A DNA stretch of 64,000 nucleotides from a virus. Both the position numbers and the translations under genes were made by a program. The stretch covers positions 147,085-211,084 of the IMG/VR virus record IMGVR_UViG_3300017991_000001, one strand, 5' to 3'. This document shows, one piece after another, positions 32,854 through 42,044 of this stretch. The stretch's first letter is position 1, and each line of letters opens with the position of its first letter. The notes beneath the pieces are model-generated. The model ran no database searches. It had not been told where the DNA came from and was given only the letters and a program-made list of their open reading frames with translations.

Positions 32854-34478
32854 TGTCTGAGCTGCCGGGATACCCGGAGAACGACCTCAACAACGGACGT
32901 GACCTGCTGGTCATGCTGGGCAGCTTCTGGTCCGAGCTGTTCGGTGACCGGGACATCCTGCAAACCCACCTGCAATCCTCCGCCCACGAGCAGGCCCAGA
33001 CGCACCTGAACTATCTCGAGGCCGTGGCCAACGTTTCCCGCTTCACCATCCCGGTCTTCCACCGCGAGGACTGGCACCTGCTGACCTTCAAGCAGAGCGA
33101 GGCCAACGCGACGGCGAGCACGTACCGGGAAGGCGACCTGGTCTACGGGGAGCAGCCCGGCACGGTGGCGGGACGCGACGCCGGCTTCGTGCAGACCTAC
33201 GGCGGCACGGACCGCCCGGACCAGACGCGGGTGGTGCTGCCCGAGACCCTGGTCGACGCGCCCGTGACCCTCCAGAACCTGGTCATCGACCCCAGCCGCG
33301 TGTTGCTCAAGGACCTGGACTACGACATCGAGGAGCGCTACGGGAGCCGCGTGATGCGCTTCCGCGCCGACCCCTTCACGGACGACCTGATCCCGCGGCG
33401 CGACGTGGTGGATGACGACGGCAACGTGGTGGACGTGGAGATCGCCCTGTGGATCTACGTCGGCGAGTTCGACCTGGAGTACGTCTACACCCAGTTCGGG
33501 TACGCCATCGGTCTGCAGCTGCCGTCCACCGAGTTCTACAAGCAGCTCCTCAACGCCATCTGGGACTCGCACGTGCTGGGCTTCTCAAGGGCCGGTATGG
33601 AGAGCTTCCTGTCCGCCGTGTCGGGCGCGCCGATCATACTGGGCGCGCGGGAGACGGTGGAGGTGATCCGCGACGAGGGTGACTCGACCCTGGTCGTGAC
33701 CGATGCCAACGTTTATCGCGTGCCGGCTGGTGGCAACGTACTGTTGTCGGTGGGAACCACCTACCTGGCCGGTACGACGGTATCGGACATCTTCCAGATC
33801 AGGGAGCTGTCGGGTCACAGCCCGAGCTACGACCTGCTACCGGCCATGGCGTTCAGCAAGAGCCTGCTCAGCGGGCAGTTCATCTCCGAGCTGTTCATGG
33901 AGGACAAGCTCGCCGAGCTGTCGTACGAGGGGCTCGACGAGGACGGCAAGGCCATCGTGACCTTCGAGGTGTCCGGCTTCCCCAGCGACGTGGAAGCGTT
34001 CTGGGATGCGGTGCACGAGCGCGGCAAGGCGGATGGGCAGACGCTGGCCAACCTGCTAGACACGCGGGAGAATCCGGTGGGCGAGCCCGGCGAGAGTGAC
34101 CTGCCGTCCACGGTGAACCCGCTGGAGTTCATGCTGGATAACCTGTTGAAGAACAACCTCTTCCTGCTGCGCGTGAAGCCCGGGGCGTTCGATCCCGACG
34201 CTCCCGGCTTGAGCCTGTTCAGCCGGCTGCGCGAGATCATGCCGCCGCACACGACGTATATCGTGTTCATTGAGGTGACACCTGACGCGGAGAGCGTTGA
34301 CTTATCTCAGGCTGGCGGAGAAGATGAACCTGGTGCGGAGGTTAGCGCCGGTATGTTCCACGGGTCAGGGCTGCTGCTGGACGAGCTGTACGAGGGTACA
34401 TCGGCTCCCGCAGGCGACGTGTTGACATACGATGAGGCGGTCGTGGCCGCGCGCCACGTTTCGTTCACCTGTCAATGA
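32853..34478 (+). CDS. Baseplate wedge / tail-fibre connector protein
   Basis: A 541-residue protein with a GTG start overlapping the upstream TAG by one base. N-terminal helical region (GRDLLVMLGSFWSELFGDRD; LQTHLQSSAHEQAQTHLNYL), then a beta-rich region with VYTQFGYAIGLQLPSTEFYK, and a long alpha/beta C-terminus ending SFTCQ. The size and position after J-like suggest a gp7/gpI-type wedge component. No hallmark motif was recognised, so the assignment is contextual. Confidence 0.55.
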   Translation: MSELPGYPENDLNNGRDLLVMLGSFWSELFGDRDILQTHLQSSAHEQAQTHLNYLEAVANVSRFTIPVFHREDWHLLTFKQSEANATASTYREGDLVYGEQPGTVAGRDAGFVQTYGGTDRPDQTRVVLPETLVDAPVTLQNLVIDPSRVLLKDLDYDIEERYGSRVMRFRADPFTDDLIPRRDVVDDDGNVVDVEIALWIYVGEFDLEYVYTQFGYAIGLQLPSTEFYKQLLNAIWDSHVLGFSRAGMESFLSAVSGAPIILGARETVEVIRDEGDSTLVVTDANVYRVPAGGNVLLSVGTTYLAGTTVSDIFQIRELSGHSPSYDLLPAMAFSKSLLSGQFISELFMEDKLAELSYEGLDEDGKAIVTFEVSGFPSDVEAFWDAVHERGKADGQTLANLLDTRENPVGEPGESDLPSTVNPLEFMLDNLLKNNLFLLRVKPGAFDPDAPGLSLFSRLREIMPPHTTYIVFIEVTPDAESVDLSQAGGEDEPGAEVSAGMFHGSGLLLDELYEGTSAPAGDVLTYDEAVVAARHVSFTCQ

Positions 34479-34485
34479 GGTGGCC

Positions 34486-34854
34486 ATGAATCATCGGGCT
34501 TTCCTGCTTAAAGAGGCTGTGCAGAAGCGGTCCTACAGTCTGCTTCTGGGCCCTGTCGGCGGTGGTGCCGTGGGGGGCACCATGGCCGCACGGAACATCG
34601 ATCCCGAGCACAAGGAACGCATCAAGAAGATCCTGTACGGCGTGATGTACGGCACCGGCGGCGGCCTGATAGGAGGGGTGGGCGGACAGCTGGCCGGCGG
34701 CGCGGTGGGCGGTTTCGGTGGCAAGCACATCGGCAGGTTGGGGGGTATGGGGAGAGTCGGCGGAGCGGCCGGCATGACCCTCGGGGCGCTGCTGGGGGCC
34801 TTCGGAGGCATGGCTGCGGGCGGGCGCCTGGGCGGCATTAAAGCATCGGAATAG
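34486..34854 (+). CDS. Tagged glycine-zipper membrane protein
   Basis: A 122-residue protein starting MNHRAFLLKEA (tag family; true start at 34486 rather than upstream in-frame codons). The rest is glycine-rich with repeated GxxxG steps (GGGAVGGTMAARN; GGGLIGGVGGQLAGGAVGG; GGAAGMTLGALLGAFGG), i.e. a glycine zipper expected to form tightly packed transmembrane helices. A holin-like or DNA-conduit role in the host membrane is conceivable; the tag suggests a packaged protein. Confidence 0.55.
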   Translation: MNHRAFLLKEAVQKRSYSLLLGPVGGGAVGGTMAARNIDPEHKERIKKILYGVMYGTGGGLIGGVGGQLAGGAVGGFGGKHIGRLGGMGRVGGAAGMTLGALLGAFGGMAAGGRLGGIKASE

Positions 34855-34858
34855 CGTC

Positions 34859-35464
34859 ATGAATGATCTGAAAAAGATGATGGAGACGTACGAGCCGGGG
34901 CGGAAGATGTGGGGCGACATCAGGATCTTCCTGTTCGACCCCGTCACGAAACGGATCAAGCGCCTGATCCGCAGGCGCAACCTGATCCTGTACAGCGGCG
35001 CGGACGTCCTGGCGCTGATGGCTTCGGGCGCGCCCGGCTTCCACGTCGCCACGATGTACATGGAGTACGAGAACCTGGCCGACCCCGGCGACACGCCGTC
35101 GATCCCGTCGTACGACCGCACGGGCGGCATCGCCTACTACAACGGCCTGTCCGCCTCCCCGAACAAGGACTTCCTGCGCATTCCGATCACGGTGTCCCCG
35201 AGCCTGTCCTCGTCCGACGATGCCATCTACGACGGCAACGTGGTGACCTTCTTCGCCGTCTCGGAAGGCTTGGCAGGCTTCCACGGCAAACCGTTCGGGC
35301 CCTCATCGAACTCGGCGGTATACGGTGCGGGCCTGGTGGCCTCGCCCGACCCCAGCGATCAGACGCAGGACCGGGTGTTCGCCCGGACGTACACGGGCAT
35401 CGGCAAGATCCTGAAGGAAACGGGTTTCGAGATCGGAATCACGTGGCAGTTGCGTTTCAATTGA
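34859..35464 (+). CDS. Baseplate- or fibre-associated structural protein
   Basis: A 201-residue protein. The N-terminus (MNDLKKMMETYEPGRKMWGD, then IFLFDPVTKRIKRLIRRRN) leads into a beta-rich domain (LLYSG-type turn, AGFHGKPFG, VFARTYTGIG). The final strand FEIGITWQLRFN is typical of virion-bound adaptors. Between the wedge and the fibre cluster, likely linking fibres to the baseplate. No domain named. Confidence 0.55.
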   Translation: MNDLKKMMETYEPGRKMWGDIRIFLFDPVTKRIKRLIRRRNLILYSGADVLALMASGAPGFHVATMYMEYENLADPGDTPSIPSYDRTGGIAYYNGLSASPNKDFLRIPITVSPSLSSSDDAIYDGNVVTFFAVSEGLAGFHGKPFGPSSNSAVYGAGLVASPDPSDQTQDRVFARTYTGIGKILKETGFEIGITWQLRFN

Positions 35465-35474
35465 GGTGGCGCCC

Positions 35475-37346
35475 ATGGCATCCCCCGTCACACCCTGGAT
35501 AAGCCGGGTCAATCCCATCCGCGATGGGGAAGAGGTACGCCAGCAGGTCGCGAACCGGTACCCGCACGAGCTGAAGGATCGCACCCAGCACCTCAAGGAC
35601 CTGCTGGACGCGATGAGTGCCGGACAGGCGCTGTTCCTGCGCGACGTGGCGCTCGACAGCGCCGTCGAGGTGGGGCACTACGTCTACTGGGACGCCTCCG
35701 CGCTGGAGTACAAGCGGGCCGTGGCGGCCCTGGTCTACGACGCTTCGGTGGGCGGTCTGGTCGTGGCGGACTCCAGCTACGCGGTCGGCATCGTGGTCTA
35801 CAAGGCCGGCGCCACGCGCGGCGACATCCTGCAGACGGGCTTCCTCAACGGCGACTTCGACTTCACCAACACGATCGGCTCGGCGGGCGACACGGCGGCG
35901 GAGGCGGGCGCCTACTACCTGTCCGGGACCACGCCGGGCATGGCGGTCAAACAGAAGCCGCCCGTCGGCATCTACCTCATGTTCCTGCGCGGCGACGGCG
36001 GCGCGCACGTGGCCCCGGCCCCCAGAGAGGTGCTGGAGGATCACATCCACTACGTGATGGATCTACACGCCCAACCGGCCGGCACGCTGGAATGCACCGA
36101 ACCACACAACGAATACGAATTCCTTACCGTTGACGACACGATGCCAGGCTGGCTGCCGGCCGACCATTCATCGTTCAACGGCGCGGCCCCCTCGGGTGCC
36201 GTGCTGGGCTACAACCTGGCCATGCACACGGAGCTGGAGCGCGTGTGGCCCCCGTTCCCCATGGACAGCGTCTTCGTGGAGCGCGACGGCGTGGGCGAGC
36301 ACCCCAACCGCTACATCGTCGACGCCACGACGCTGTGGTGGACGGAGAAGTGCTACGGCAAGGCCCCGTGGTCGCCGGAGATCCTGGACTGCGGTTCGCC
36401 CGCCTCGTCATCGTCATCGTCTTCCTCGAGCAGCAGCAGCAGCGAGGCCGGACCCGTGGCGCGCGAGTGTGAGAGCGGCGGCGTGCTTGAGCAGATGGGC
36501 TTCGTCAAGGGCGACCCCTTCGAGCGGCGCTTGCGCCTGTACTTCACCAAGATGCTGGCGAAGACCTCCAACACGGTGGTGACCAGCCTGAGGGCGGCCG
36601 AGGGCAGCCCGATCACCGTGCAGGGCTGTGACGGGGAGGAAGCCGGCACCGGGGACCTGGAAGTCGACATCGACCTGGCGCTGGGCCTGACCGAAGGGGA
36701 GGGCGGCTACCAGGCGATCAAGGACATCGACGGGCTGACGTTCAAGCGCGGCCCCGTCATCGAGGCGATCAAGGCCGGCACCAACGTTGAAATCAACGCG
36801 GTGTCGGGCGAGAGCGCCATGGACACGAACGGGTACGTGTACGGCAAGGCCGTGATCAACGCCGTACTGCCCGGTTCCGACCAGCAGGAAGGCAGCATCG
36901 TGCTGGTCTCGCTGGACAAGGCGCGCGAGGACGTGGTCGATGACATCTTCGTGCTGTCGCTGCCGGCCGGGATCAACTCCTCCTTCCGCGGCAAGATCGA
37001 CGTGCCCCGCGACGGGATCGTGGCCAACCCGCAGATGGAGCTGTGGTTCTGGCTGCTGGCCAACTCGGCCGGCGAGCTGCCCGAGCTGCCGCTTTCGTAC
37101 CGCCGCCTGCCCCGCCCGGACGGGTGTACGTCCCTGGCGTGGCCGGAGGCCGACACGGCGCTGGCGAACCTGAACCCGGGCTGCGGCACCCTGACCGCCA
37201 AGCGCTACGTGGAGGTGACCGGCGCGGCCTTCTCCATCGCCGAGGGCGACCAGGTGAACTTCGAGTTGGGACGGCTCTCTACGGACACGTACGCGGGCAA
37301 GGTGAGCATCGCCCGCATGGGCTTTCGGATAACAGCAGGCAGCTAG
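35475..37346 (+). CDS. Fibre/adhesin protein with 13-residue polyserine linker
   Basis: A 623-residue protein; ATG 35475 is used (GAGGTG six bases upstream), not the GTG at 35466. The N-terminal domain (NPIRDGEEVRQQVANRYPHEL) and strands about 60-150 precede an interruption at about 310-322 consisting only of serines, coded by alternating TCN and AGC codons. After it come beta-rich regions ending AYVEVTGAAF-like strands and ARMGFRITAGS. The serine stretch probably separates two folded parts. First of the fibre cluster; receptor-binding role inferred. Confidence 0.6.
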   Translation: MASPVTPWISRVNPIRDGEEVRQQVANRYPHELKDRTQHLKDLLDAMSAGQALFLRDVALDSAVEVGHYVYWDASALEYKRAVAALVYDASVGGLVVADSSYAVGIVVYKAGATRGDILQTGFLNGDFDFTNTIGSAGDTAAEAGAYYLSGTTPGMAVKQKPPVGIYLMFLRGDGGAHVAPAPREVLEDHIHYVMDLHAQPAGTLECTEPHNEYEFLTVDDTMPGWLPADHSSFNGAAPSGAVLGYNLAMHTELERVWPPFPMDSVFVERDGVGEHPNRYIVDATTLWWTEKCYGKAPWSPEILDCGSPASSSSSSSSSSSSSEAGPVARECESGGVLEQMGFVKGDPFERRLRLYFTKMLAKTSNTVVTSLRAAEGSPITVQGCDGEEAGTGDLEVDIDLALGLTEGEGGYQAIKDIDGLTFKRGPVIEAIKAGTNVEINAVSGESAMDTNGYVYGKAVINAVLPGSDQQEGSIVLVSLDKAREDVVDDIFVLSLPAGINSSFRGKIDVPRDGIVANPQMELWFWLLANSAGELPELPLSYRRLPRPDGCTSLAWPEADTALANLNPGCGTLTAKRYVEVTGAAFSIAEGDQVNFELGRLSTDTYAGKVSIARMGFRITAGS

Positions 37347-37355
37347 GGATGAGAC

Positions 37356-38285
37356 ATGCCTCCAGTAGGCCCGGTTTGGAACGCGGACTGGCTGAACGCG
37401 AACAGCCAGCGGCACTACCCGATCTCGGAGAGTGCCACCCTTAAGGACTTGACGGGCAGCTTCGAGTTGCCCAAGGACTTCCTTGTCGACCTGCTTCTGC
37501 CCGTACATTCCGATGCCGGCATCGATCCGACCCTCTTTCACGTGCACAGCGTCGGCATCTTCGGTACCGGCATCTCGCTGACGCTGGGCTACAACGGCAC
37601 GGCAATCGGCAGCATCTCTACAGATTCATCGACGTTCACCGGCAACCAGAGCTTCATCTTCGAGGGGACGGGCGCCTTCTTCGACACGGTCGGGAAGGTG
37701 ATCCTGGGTTCCCTGGACAACATCCTGAACTTTGCCGGCTCCTATGAGTTCGACGTCGCGGGGGCCCGTCTCGAACCACATGCCATCGTCCCGGACCTTC
37801 GCGGCGTATCTGCTCTGTACCTCAAGAACGGGGACGACACGATTGGTCCCCTGACCGGCGACATCGTCTTCCAGGCCGGCCGCAACTTCCTCATGAACTA
37901 CGTGAACGGCCCGGCGGGAGAGCCGGACCGGCTCCTGATGAACGCCATCTCGGGTGAGGGGCTGACCGAGGACTGTGACTGCGGGGAGGCCGCGTCGCGC
38001 CCCTGCATCGAGACCATCAACGGGATCAGCCCGGACGAGGACGGCGACTACACGCTTCTGGGTGACGAGTGTCTGGAGCTGGAAGCCATCGCCAACGGGC
38101 TCCAGCTAACGGACAAGTGTGCCAATCCCTGCTGCGGATGTCCTGAACTGGAGGTGGTGGAGACCCACATGCAGTCCCTGACGGAAGCCATCTACCGGCT
38201 CGAGCAGCAGGCGTCGAAGCTGGAAACGGCGATCATCACCATGGAGAACGTGATCCTTGCCTCCAAAACGGAACTTCAGGAATGA
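37356..38285 (+). CDS. WLNAN-YP family fibre protein 1
   Basis: A 309-residue protein. N-terminal WLNANSQRHYPISES and a later FLVDLLLPV define a domain shared with the next four genes. A cysteine-rich middle (CDCGEAASRPC) leads into TINGISPDEDGDYTLLG, a second shared motif, and a C-terminal coiled-coil-like helix (LTEAIYRLEQQASKLETAI). Four-base overlap with the following gene. Probably part of a multi-protein fibre or tail-tip adhesin; function not known. Confidence 0.6.
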   Translation: MPPVGPVWNADWLNANSQRHYPISESATLKDLTGSFELPKDFLVDLLLPVHSDAGIDPTLFHVHSVGIFGTGISLTLGYNGTAIGSISTDSSTFTGNQSFIFEGTGAFFDTVGKVILGSLDNILNFAGSYEFDVAGARLEPHAIVPDLRGVSALYLKNGDDTIGPLTGDIVFQAGRNFLMNYVNGPAGEPDRLLMNAISGEGLTEDCDCGEAASRPCIETINGISPDEDGDYTLLGDECLELEAIANGLQLTDKCANPCCGCPELEVVETHMQSLTEAIYRLEQQASKLETAIITMENVILASKTELQE

Positions 38286-39706
38286 CGCAGCCCGTCTTCG
38301 AGTTCTACAGTGCCAACGAGTTCCGCGAGTACCCCTTCGACACGCGGCGTGATGACGGTCTGCACGAGCTTTTCGTGGACGCTTACGTGATGCATACGGC
38401 GCACCGGGATAACGCCGGACGCCTGCGCATGGTGAGTTTCAATACGACCGGGGACCTGGAGCTGCGCTTCGAGGACGGCACGTTGCTGGGCACTCTCACA
38501 AGTGCAGACGGGTTTATTTCCAGCTCTTTTGGCCGCTATACCTTGTACGAATGGCGAAAATCAGTTACGTATGGGGCCGGGTTCACGTCAGAGGATCTTA
38601 TCGCCCGCCTAGTGACAGTCACCGAGAAGTTGAGCAGCTTCTCTTTTCCAATCTCACCGTCAGACGCCTACCTCCTCGCCTCCAGGGTGAACCCACGTCC
38701 GTTGAACGTGATCTCCACGGCTTTGGCGTTCCCAGGTTTGGCTTGTTGTCTGGGCGGCCCCAATCGCAATGCTTTGCAGATGGAATCAGGCTATAACCTT
38801 GAGCTTTCCACGCAAGCACCAGAAAGCGAAGTCGGCCTGGCCCTGGCCGAGACGCCGGAAGTGAGGGCACCGGAAGAAGTGTCCGTGTCGGCGTTGGCTG
38901 GCGCGGGCGCGGGCACCTTCCCCTTGTGCGAGGACCCCTCCGAGTTCGTGCGCTCGCTCAACGGTGTCCAGCCCAACGACGAGAAGGACTTCCGCCTCGG
39001 ACTGGTGGACTGCACCTGGGAGGAGACGCGGCTGGTGGGCGGCACCTCCTCGCCGGTCAATCCCAACACCGATTACCTGGGCTCGATCATCGATGCCACG
39101 GAGAAGATCATCCTGCAGCTGCACCAGGCCTGTCGGGCCTGCTGCGACTGCCCGGACTACGGCCGCGCCTACGACATCATCTATACGACCTGGTCGCGCG
39201 CGAAGACCGTGAACAACCGTCTCATCGAGGTGCTTGGAGACTACGAGCGCATCCTGAACGAGTACAAGGAGATCAAGGCGGACCGCGAGACCGACCTGCA
39301 GGTGAAACTGCGCCTCATCGCGACGCCCGACTACCAGGTGGCCATCGCCGTGCAGATCGGGAACAACTCCCACACGGACCTGAACCCGATGACGCTGACG
39401 GTCGACGCGAACAACGTTGCGTCGCCGACCATCTATCCCGTGTACACCGAGGGTAGCGGCTTCGTGGAGATGGAAGGTACCCACAACGCACAGAGAGACC
39501 CAGCCGGAACGCCGGGCGGTCCCTTCACGCTCGAGATGCCGGCGCTGGCGCCCGGCAAGTACGCCATCTTTCGGATGGCGGTGCGGTACACCGGCAACCT
39601 GCGCTACCAGAAGTACTCGGAGGTTTCGGCAAGGGTGGTGAACGACGAGTTTGACGAGCTGGCGGAGCGGCGCATCCTGCTTCGTGGGCCCCTGGTGAAA
39701 GAATAA
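38282..39706 (+). CDS. WLNAN-YP family fibre protein 2
   Basis: A 474-residue protein. N-terminus FEFYSANEFREYPFDTR and ELFVDAYV match the family domain; the shared second motif is RSLNGVQPNDEKDFRLG. Cys-rich segment CRACCDCPDY follows, then a helix and a beta-sandwich-like end (TLTVDANNVASPTIYPVYT). DNA from about 38480 to 38830 is AT-richer than the rest of the gene, suggesting local sequence exchange. Overlaps its neighbours by four bases and one base. Confidence 0.6.
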   Translation: MTQPVFEFYSANEFREYPFDTRRDDGLHELFVDAYVMHTAHRDNAGRLRMVSFNTTGDLELRFEDGTLLGTLTSADGFISSSFGRYTLYEWRKSVTYGAGFTSEDLIARLVTVTEKLSSFSFPISPSDAYLLASRVNPRPLNVISTALAFPGLACCLGGPNRNALQMESGYNLELSTQAPESEVGLALAETPEVRAPEEVSVSALAGAGAGTFPLCEDPSEFVRSLNGVQPNDEKDFRLGLVDCTWEETRLVGGTSSPVNPNTDYLGSIIDATEKIILQLHQACRACCDCPDYGRAYDIIYTTWSRAKTVNNRLIEVLGDYERILNEYKEIKADRETDLQVKLRLIATPDYQVAIAVQIGNNSHTDLNPMTLTVDANNVASPTIYPVYTEGSGFVEMEGTHNAQRDPAGTPGGPFTLEMPALAPGKYAIFRMAVRYTGNLRYQKYSEVSARVVNDEFDELAERRILLRGPLVKE

Positions 39707-41265
39707 TGCTTGTCTTTTCGGAATGGCTGAACGCGAATGAGGTCCGCCGCTACCCCCTCCATGACAGTGCGAGCGGGGAGCTGCAGGACAATATCCTCGT
39801 GGACGCCCGGCTTTGGGTGCCCAAGAGCGCGGGGCGCGTGGTCTACGTCTCTTCCGTGGGCATCACCAGCGGGCTGGTCACCCTGACCTTCCTGGCCGCG
39901 GCGGACTCCCCTTTCCTGGACGGCACCGGCACGCCGGTCTCCTTCACGCCGCTGGCGGTCGTGCGCGCCTCGCGGCCCGTGACCAGGTTCGTGAACATGG
40001 CCGTCGAGGCGCTCTACCCCGGCGTGGGTGGGTGGATCGCGCTCGGGGAAGGCGCCGTCGAGATCGAGAGCCTGAACGCCCGCTTTACCGGCCCGGCCGA
40101 GACCCAGCTCAACGAGCGCTGCGTGAACGTCTACGACGACGCGGCCGTGTCCAGCGTGGGCAAGGAAAACGTTGCCGAGGGGCTGACGGGCCTGATCACG
40201 CTCCGCGGCGAAGCCGGTGTGCTGAAGACGTTCAAGGCCACCCGTACGGTCGAAGGGGTGGACCGCGAGGTAGCCGTAGTGGCCATGGACCTGGGCGACA
40301 ACAAGGTGTCCAGGCTGCAGGACTTCTCCGGCGTGTGTGGCGGCCGGCCGCAAGCCAACACCTGCAGGAAGCGCGTGGTCGAGCGGATCAACACGGTCAC
40401 CCCGGACGACGACGGCAACATCGACCTGGTCTTCGAGGGGGACATGACGGTCGGGGACGTGCAGCGGGGGCTCATCGTGGACTTCCCCGTGGGACTGGAC
40501 GACGTGTGCCCCGAGTCGATCTCCAACGAGATCCCGTTCCCCGTACCGGGCGGCCCGCCGAGCCCGACGCCGCCCGAGCCGCCGCCGGAACCGTCCGGGT
40601 CTTCGGGCCAGTCCGACTCATCCGAGGGGCTTCCTTCGGGCTATTGCGAGGACTTCGAGGACGGCGTGGCCGAGGAGCTGGACAACTTCGTGGGCAGCTT
40701 CACAATCGAGGACGTACCCGGGCGCACCAAGCGTTACGTCAGCGCCGCCGATGACACCGGTCAGCAGCTTGCCACCAACTACCTGCGGCAGTTCAACACG
40801 GAAGAGGGTGAGACTTATACGGTCGTAAGCATCATTCGTCCGCGCAGCGTGGATGGCAAGAGTTTCCTGATCGCGGGCTTCAAGAACGACAACCTGTTCA
40901 CGTTCGCTGGCATTACGTTGGAGAACGGGGGCAGCTTCTTCGTCGGCAACAAGAGCGGCGAGACAGGCGGGTCCTTCGGTAGCGGGTACAGACCCTACCT
41001 GGAGTTCGCCCCCGAGTGGGACACGCCGCCGGACACGGATTACCAGGTAACCTTCGCCATCTACTCGAGCGACATCGCTGAGATGAAGGTGGCGTGGAAC
41101 GACGGCATCGCCGACCGGGAGCAGACACAGCTTGTGGTGCTGGCTTCCTTCCAGGAGAAGGGACGGCCCGGTCTGGGTGTGCTGAATTCGGAAACGGAGT
41201 TCGATGACTTCGGGGTCAACTGCGAAGAGTTCCCGTCGTCGTCATCGTCAAGTTCGGGGCCTTAA
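39706..41265 (+). CDS. WLNAN-YP family fibre protein 3 with polyserine C-terminus
   Basis: A 519-residue protein. N-terminus FSEWLNANEVRRYPLHDS and ILVDARLWV are the family domain; the second motif is ERINTVTPDDDGNIDLVF. A Pro/Ser-rich hinge (about 285-310) precedes a lectin- or LamG-like beta region (EGETYTVVSIIRPRSVDGKS; ENGGSFFVGNKSGETGGSFG), probably a carbohydrate-binding domain. Ends in [11 protein letters not shown]. The ATG overlaps the upstream stop. Confidence 0.6.
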   Translation: MLVFSEWLNANEVRRYPLHDSASGELQDNILVDARLWVPKSAGRVVYVSSVGITSGLVTLTFLAAADSPFLDGTGTPVSFTPLAVVRASRPVTRFVNMAVEALYPGVGGWIALGEGAVEIESLNARFTGPAETQLNERCVNVYDDAAVSSVGKENVAEGLTGLITLRGEAGVLKTFKATRTVEGVDREVAVVAMDLGDNKVSRLQDFSGVCGGRPQANTCRKRVVERINTVTPDDDGNIDLVFEGDMTVGDVQRGLIVDFPVGLDDVCPESISNEIPFPVPGGPPSPTPPEPPPEPSGSSGQSDSSEGLPSGYCEDFEDGVAEELDNFVGSFTIEDVPGRTKRYVSAADDTGQQLATNYLRQFNTEEGETYTVVSIIRPRSVDGKSFLIAGFKNDNLFTFAGITLENGGSFFVGNKSGETGGSFGSGYRPYLEFAPEWDTPPDTDYQVTFAIYSSDIAEMKVAWNDGIADREQTQLVVLASFQEKGRPGLGVLNSETEFDDFGVNCEEFPSSSSSSSGP

Positions 41266-41266
41266 G

Positions 41267-42043
41267 ATGGCCGAGCGCATCGTCGCCACCGAGTGGCGCA
41301 ACAACAACGAGCGGGTCCGCTACCCCTTCGTGGACACCACCTCACTTACCAGCGAGGACGGTGCGGCCACGATCGACCAGGACCTCTTCGACGACGCGCG
41401 GCTCTACCCCGTGGGTGCCGCAGTGGGCGTGTACCTGCGCAAAATCAACGTGGACGGCAAGAACGTGACCTTTACGGTGGGGGACCCTGTCAATGGGGAC
41501 CTGGCAGACGGTACTTATGACGCGACCTCCGCTCCGGCTGAGGTCCCGCTCTATGACGCCTACAACCGCCCCGCAGGCGTACTGGTATCGGACGCCGCGA
41601 GGCTGGGCGCACTGGCCGACCAGCTCCCGCAAGGCGAGACGGTCTTCGAGGCGGCGGCGACGGAATTTGTCGCGTCCGTCGTGATCCCCATGCCGCACCC
41701 CGGTGTGCGCGGTTTCCTGCTGGATGACGGCAACATCGTCTCCGGGGACGTGTGGCTGGTGGGCGAGGACGGGGTGGTGCTCTCCTACGAGGATGGGGCC
41801 ATCCGCGTCGATGTGATCGGCGACCCCTACGCGCTCATCAAGGACTGCGAGGAGCAGGGCCAGCCGCTGCCCACGTTCAACGGGCTGAAGACCCTCAACG
41901 ACATCGAGCCGGACGACGCCGGCGACTTCAAGCTCCTGGTGGGTGGCAACCTGTCGGAGAAGCCCGTATTGCGGATCGCCACGCAGGGTGGCGGTCGCAT
42001 CGAGTTCAAGCTGGTGGGCACCAGCGGGGTGAAGGAGATCTAG
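41267..42043 (+). CDS. WLNAN-YP family fibre protein 4
   Basis: A 258-residue protein; ATG 41267 directly follows the upstream stop region. N-terminus TEWRNNNERVRYPFVDTTS and FDDARLYPV are the family domain; the second motif is TLNDIEPDDAGDFKLLVGG. The shortest member: the two shared modules are nearly adjacent, joined by beta strands, which makes it the simplest view of the family fold. Confidence 0.6.
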   Translation: MAERIVATEWRNNNERVRYPFVDTTSLTSEDGAATIDQDLFDDARLYPVGAAVGVYLRKINVDGKNVTFTVGDPVNGDLADGTYDATSAPAEVPLYDAYNRPAGVLVSDAARLGALADQLPQGETVFEAAATEFVASVVIPMPHPGVRGFLLDDGNIVSGDVWLVGEDGVVLSYEDGAIRVDVIGDPYALIKDCEEQGQPLPTFNGLKTLNDIEPDDAGDFKLLVGGNLSEKPVLRIATQGGGRIEFKLVGTSGVKEI

Positions 42044-42044
42044 G

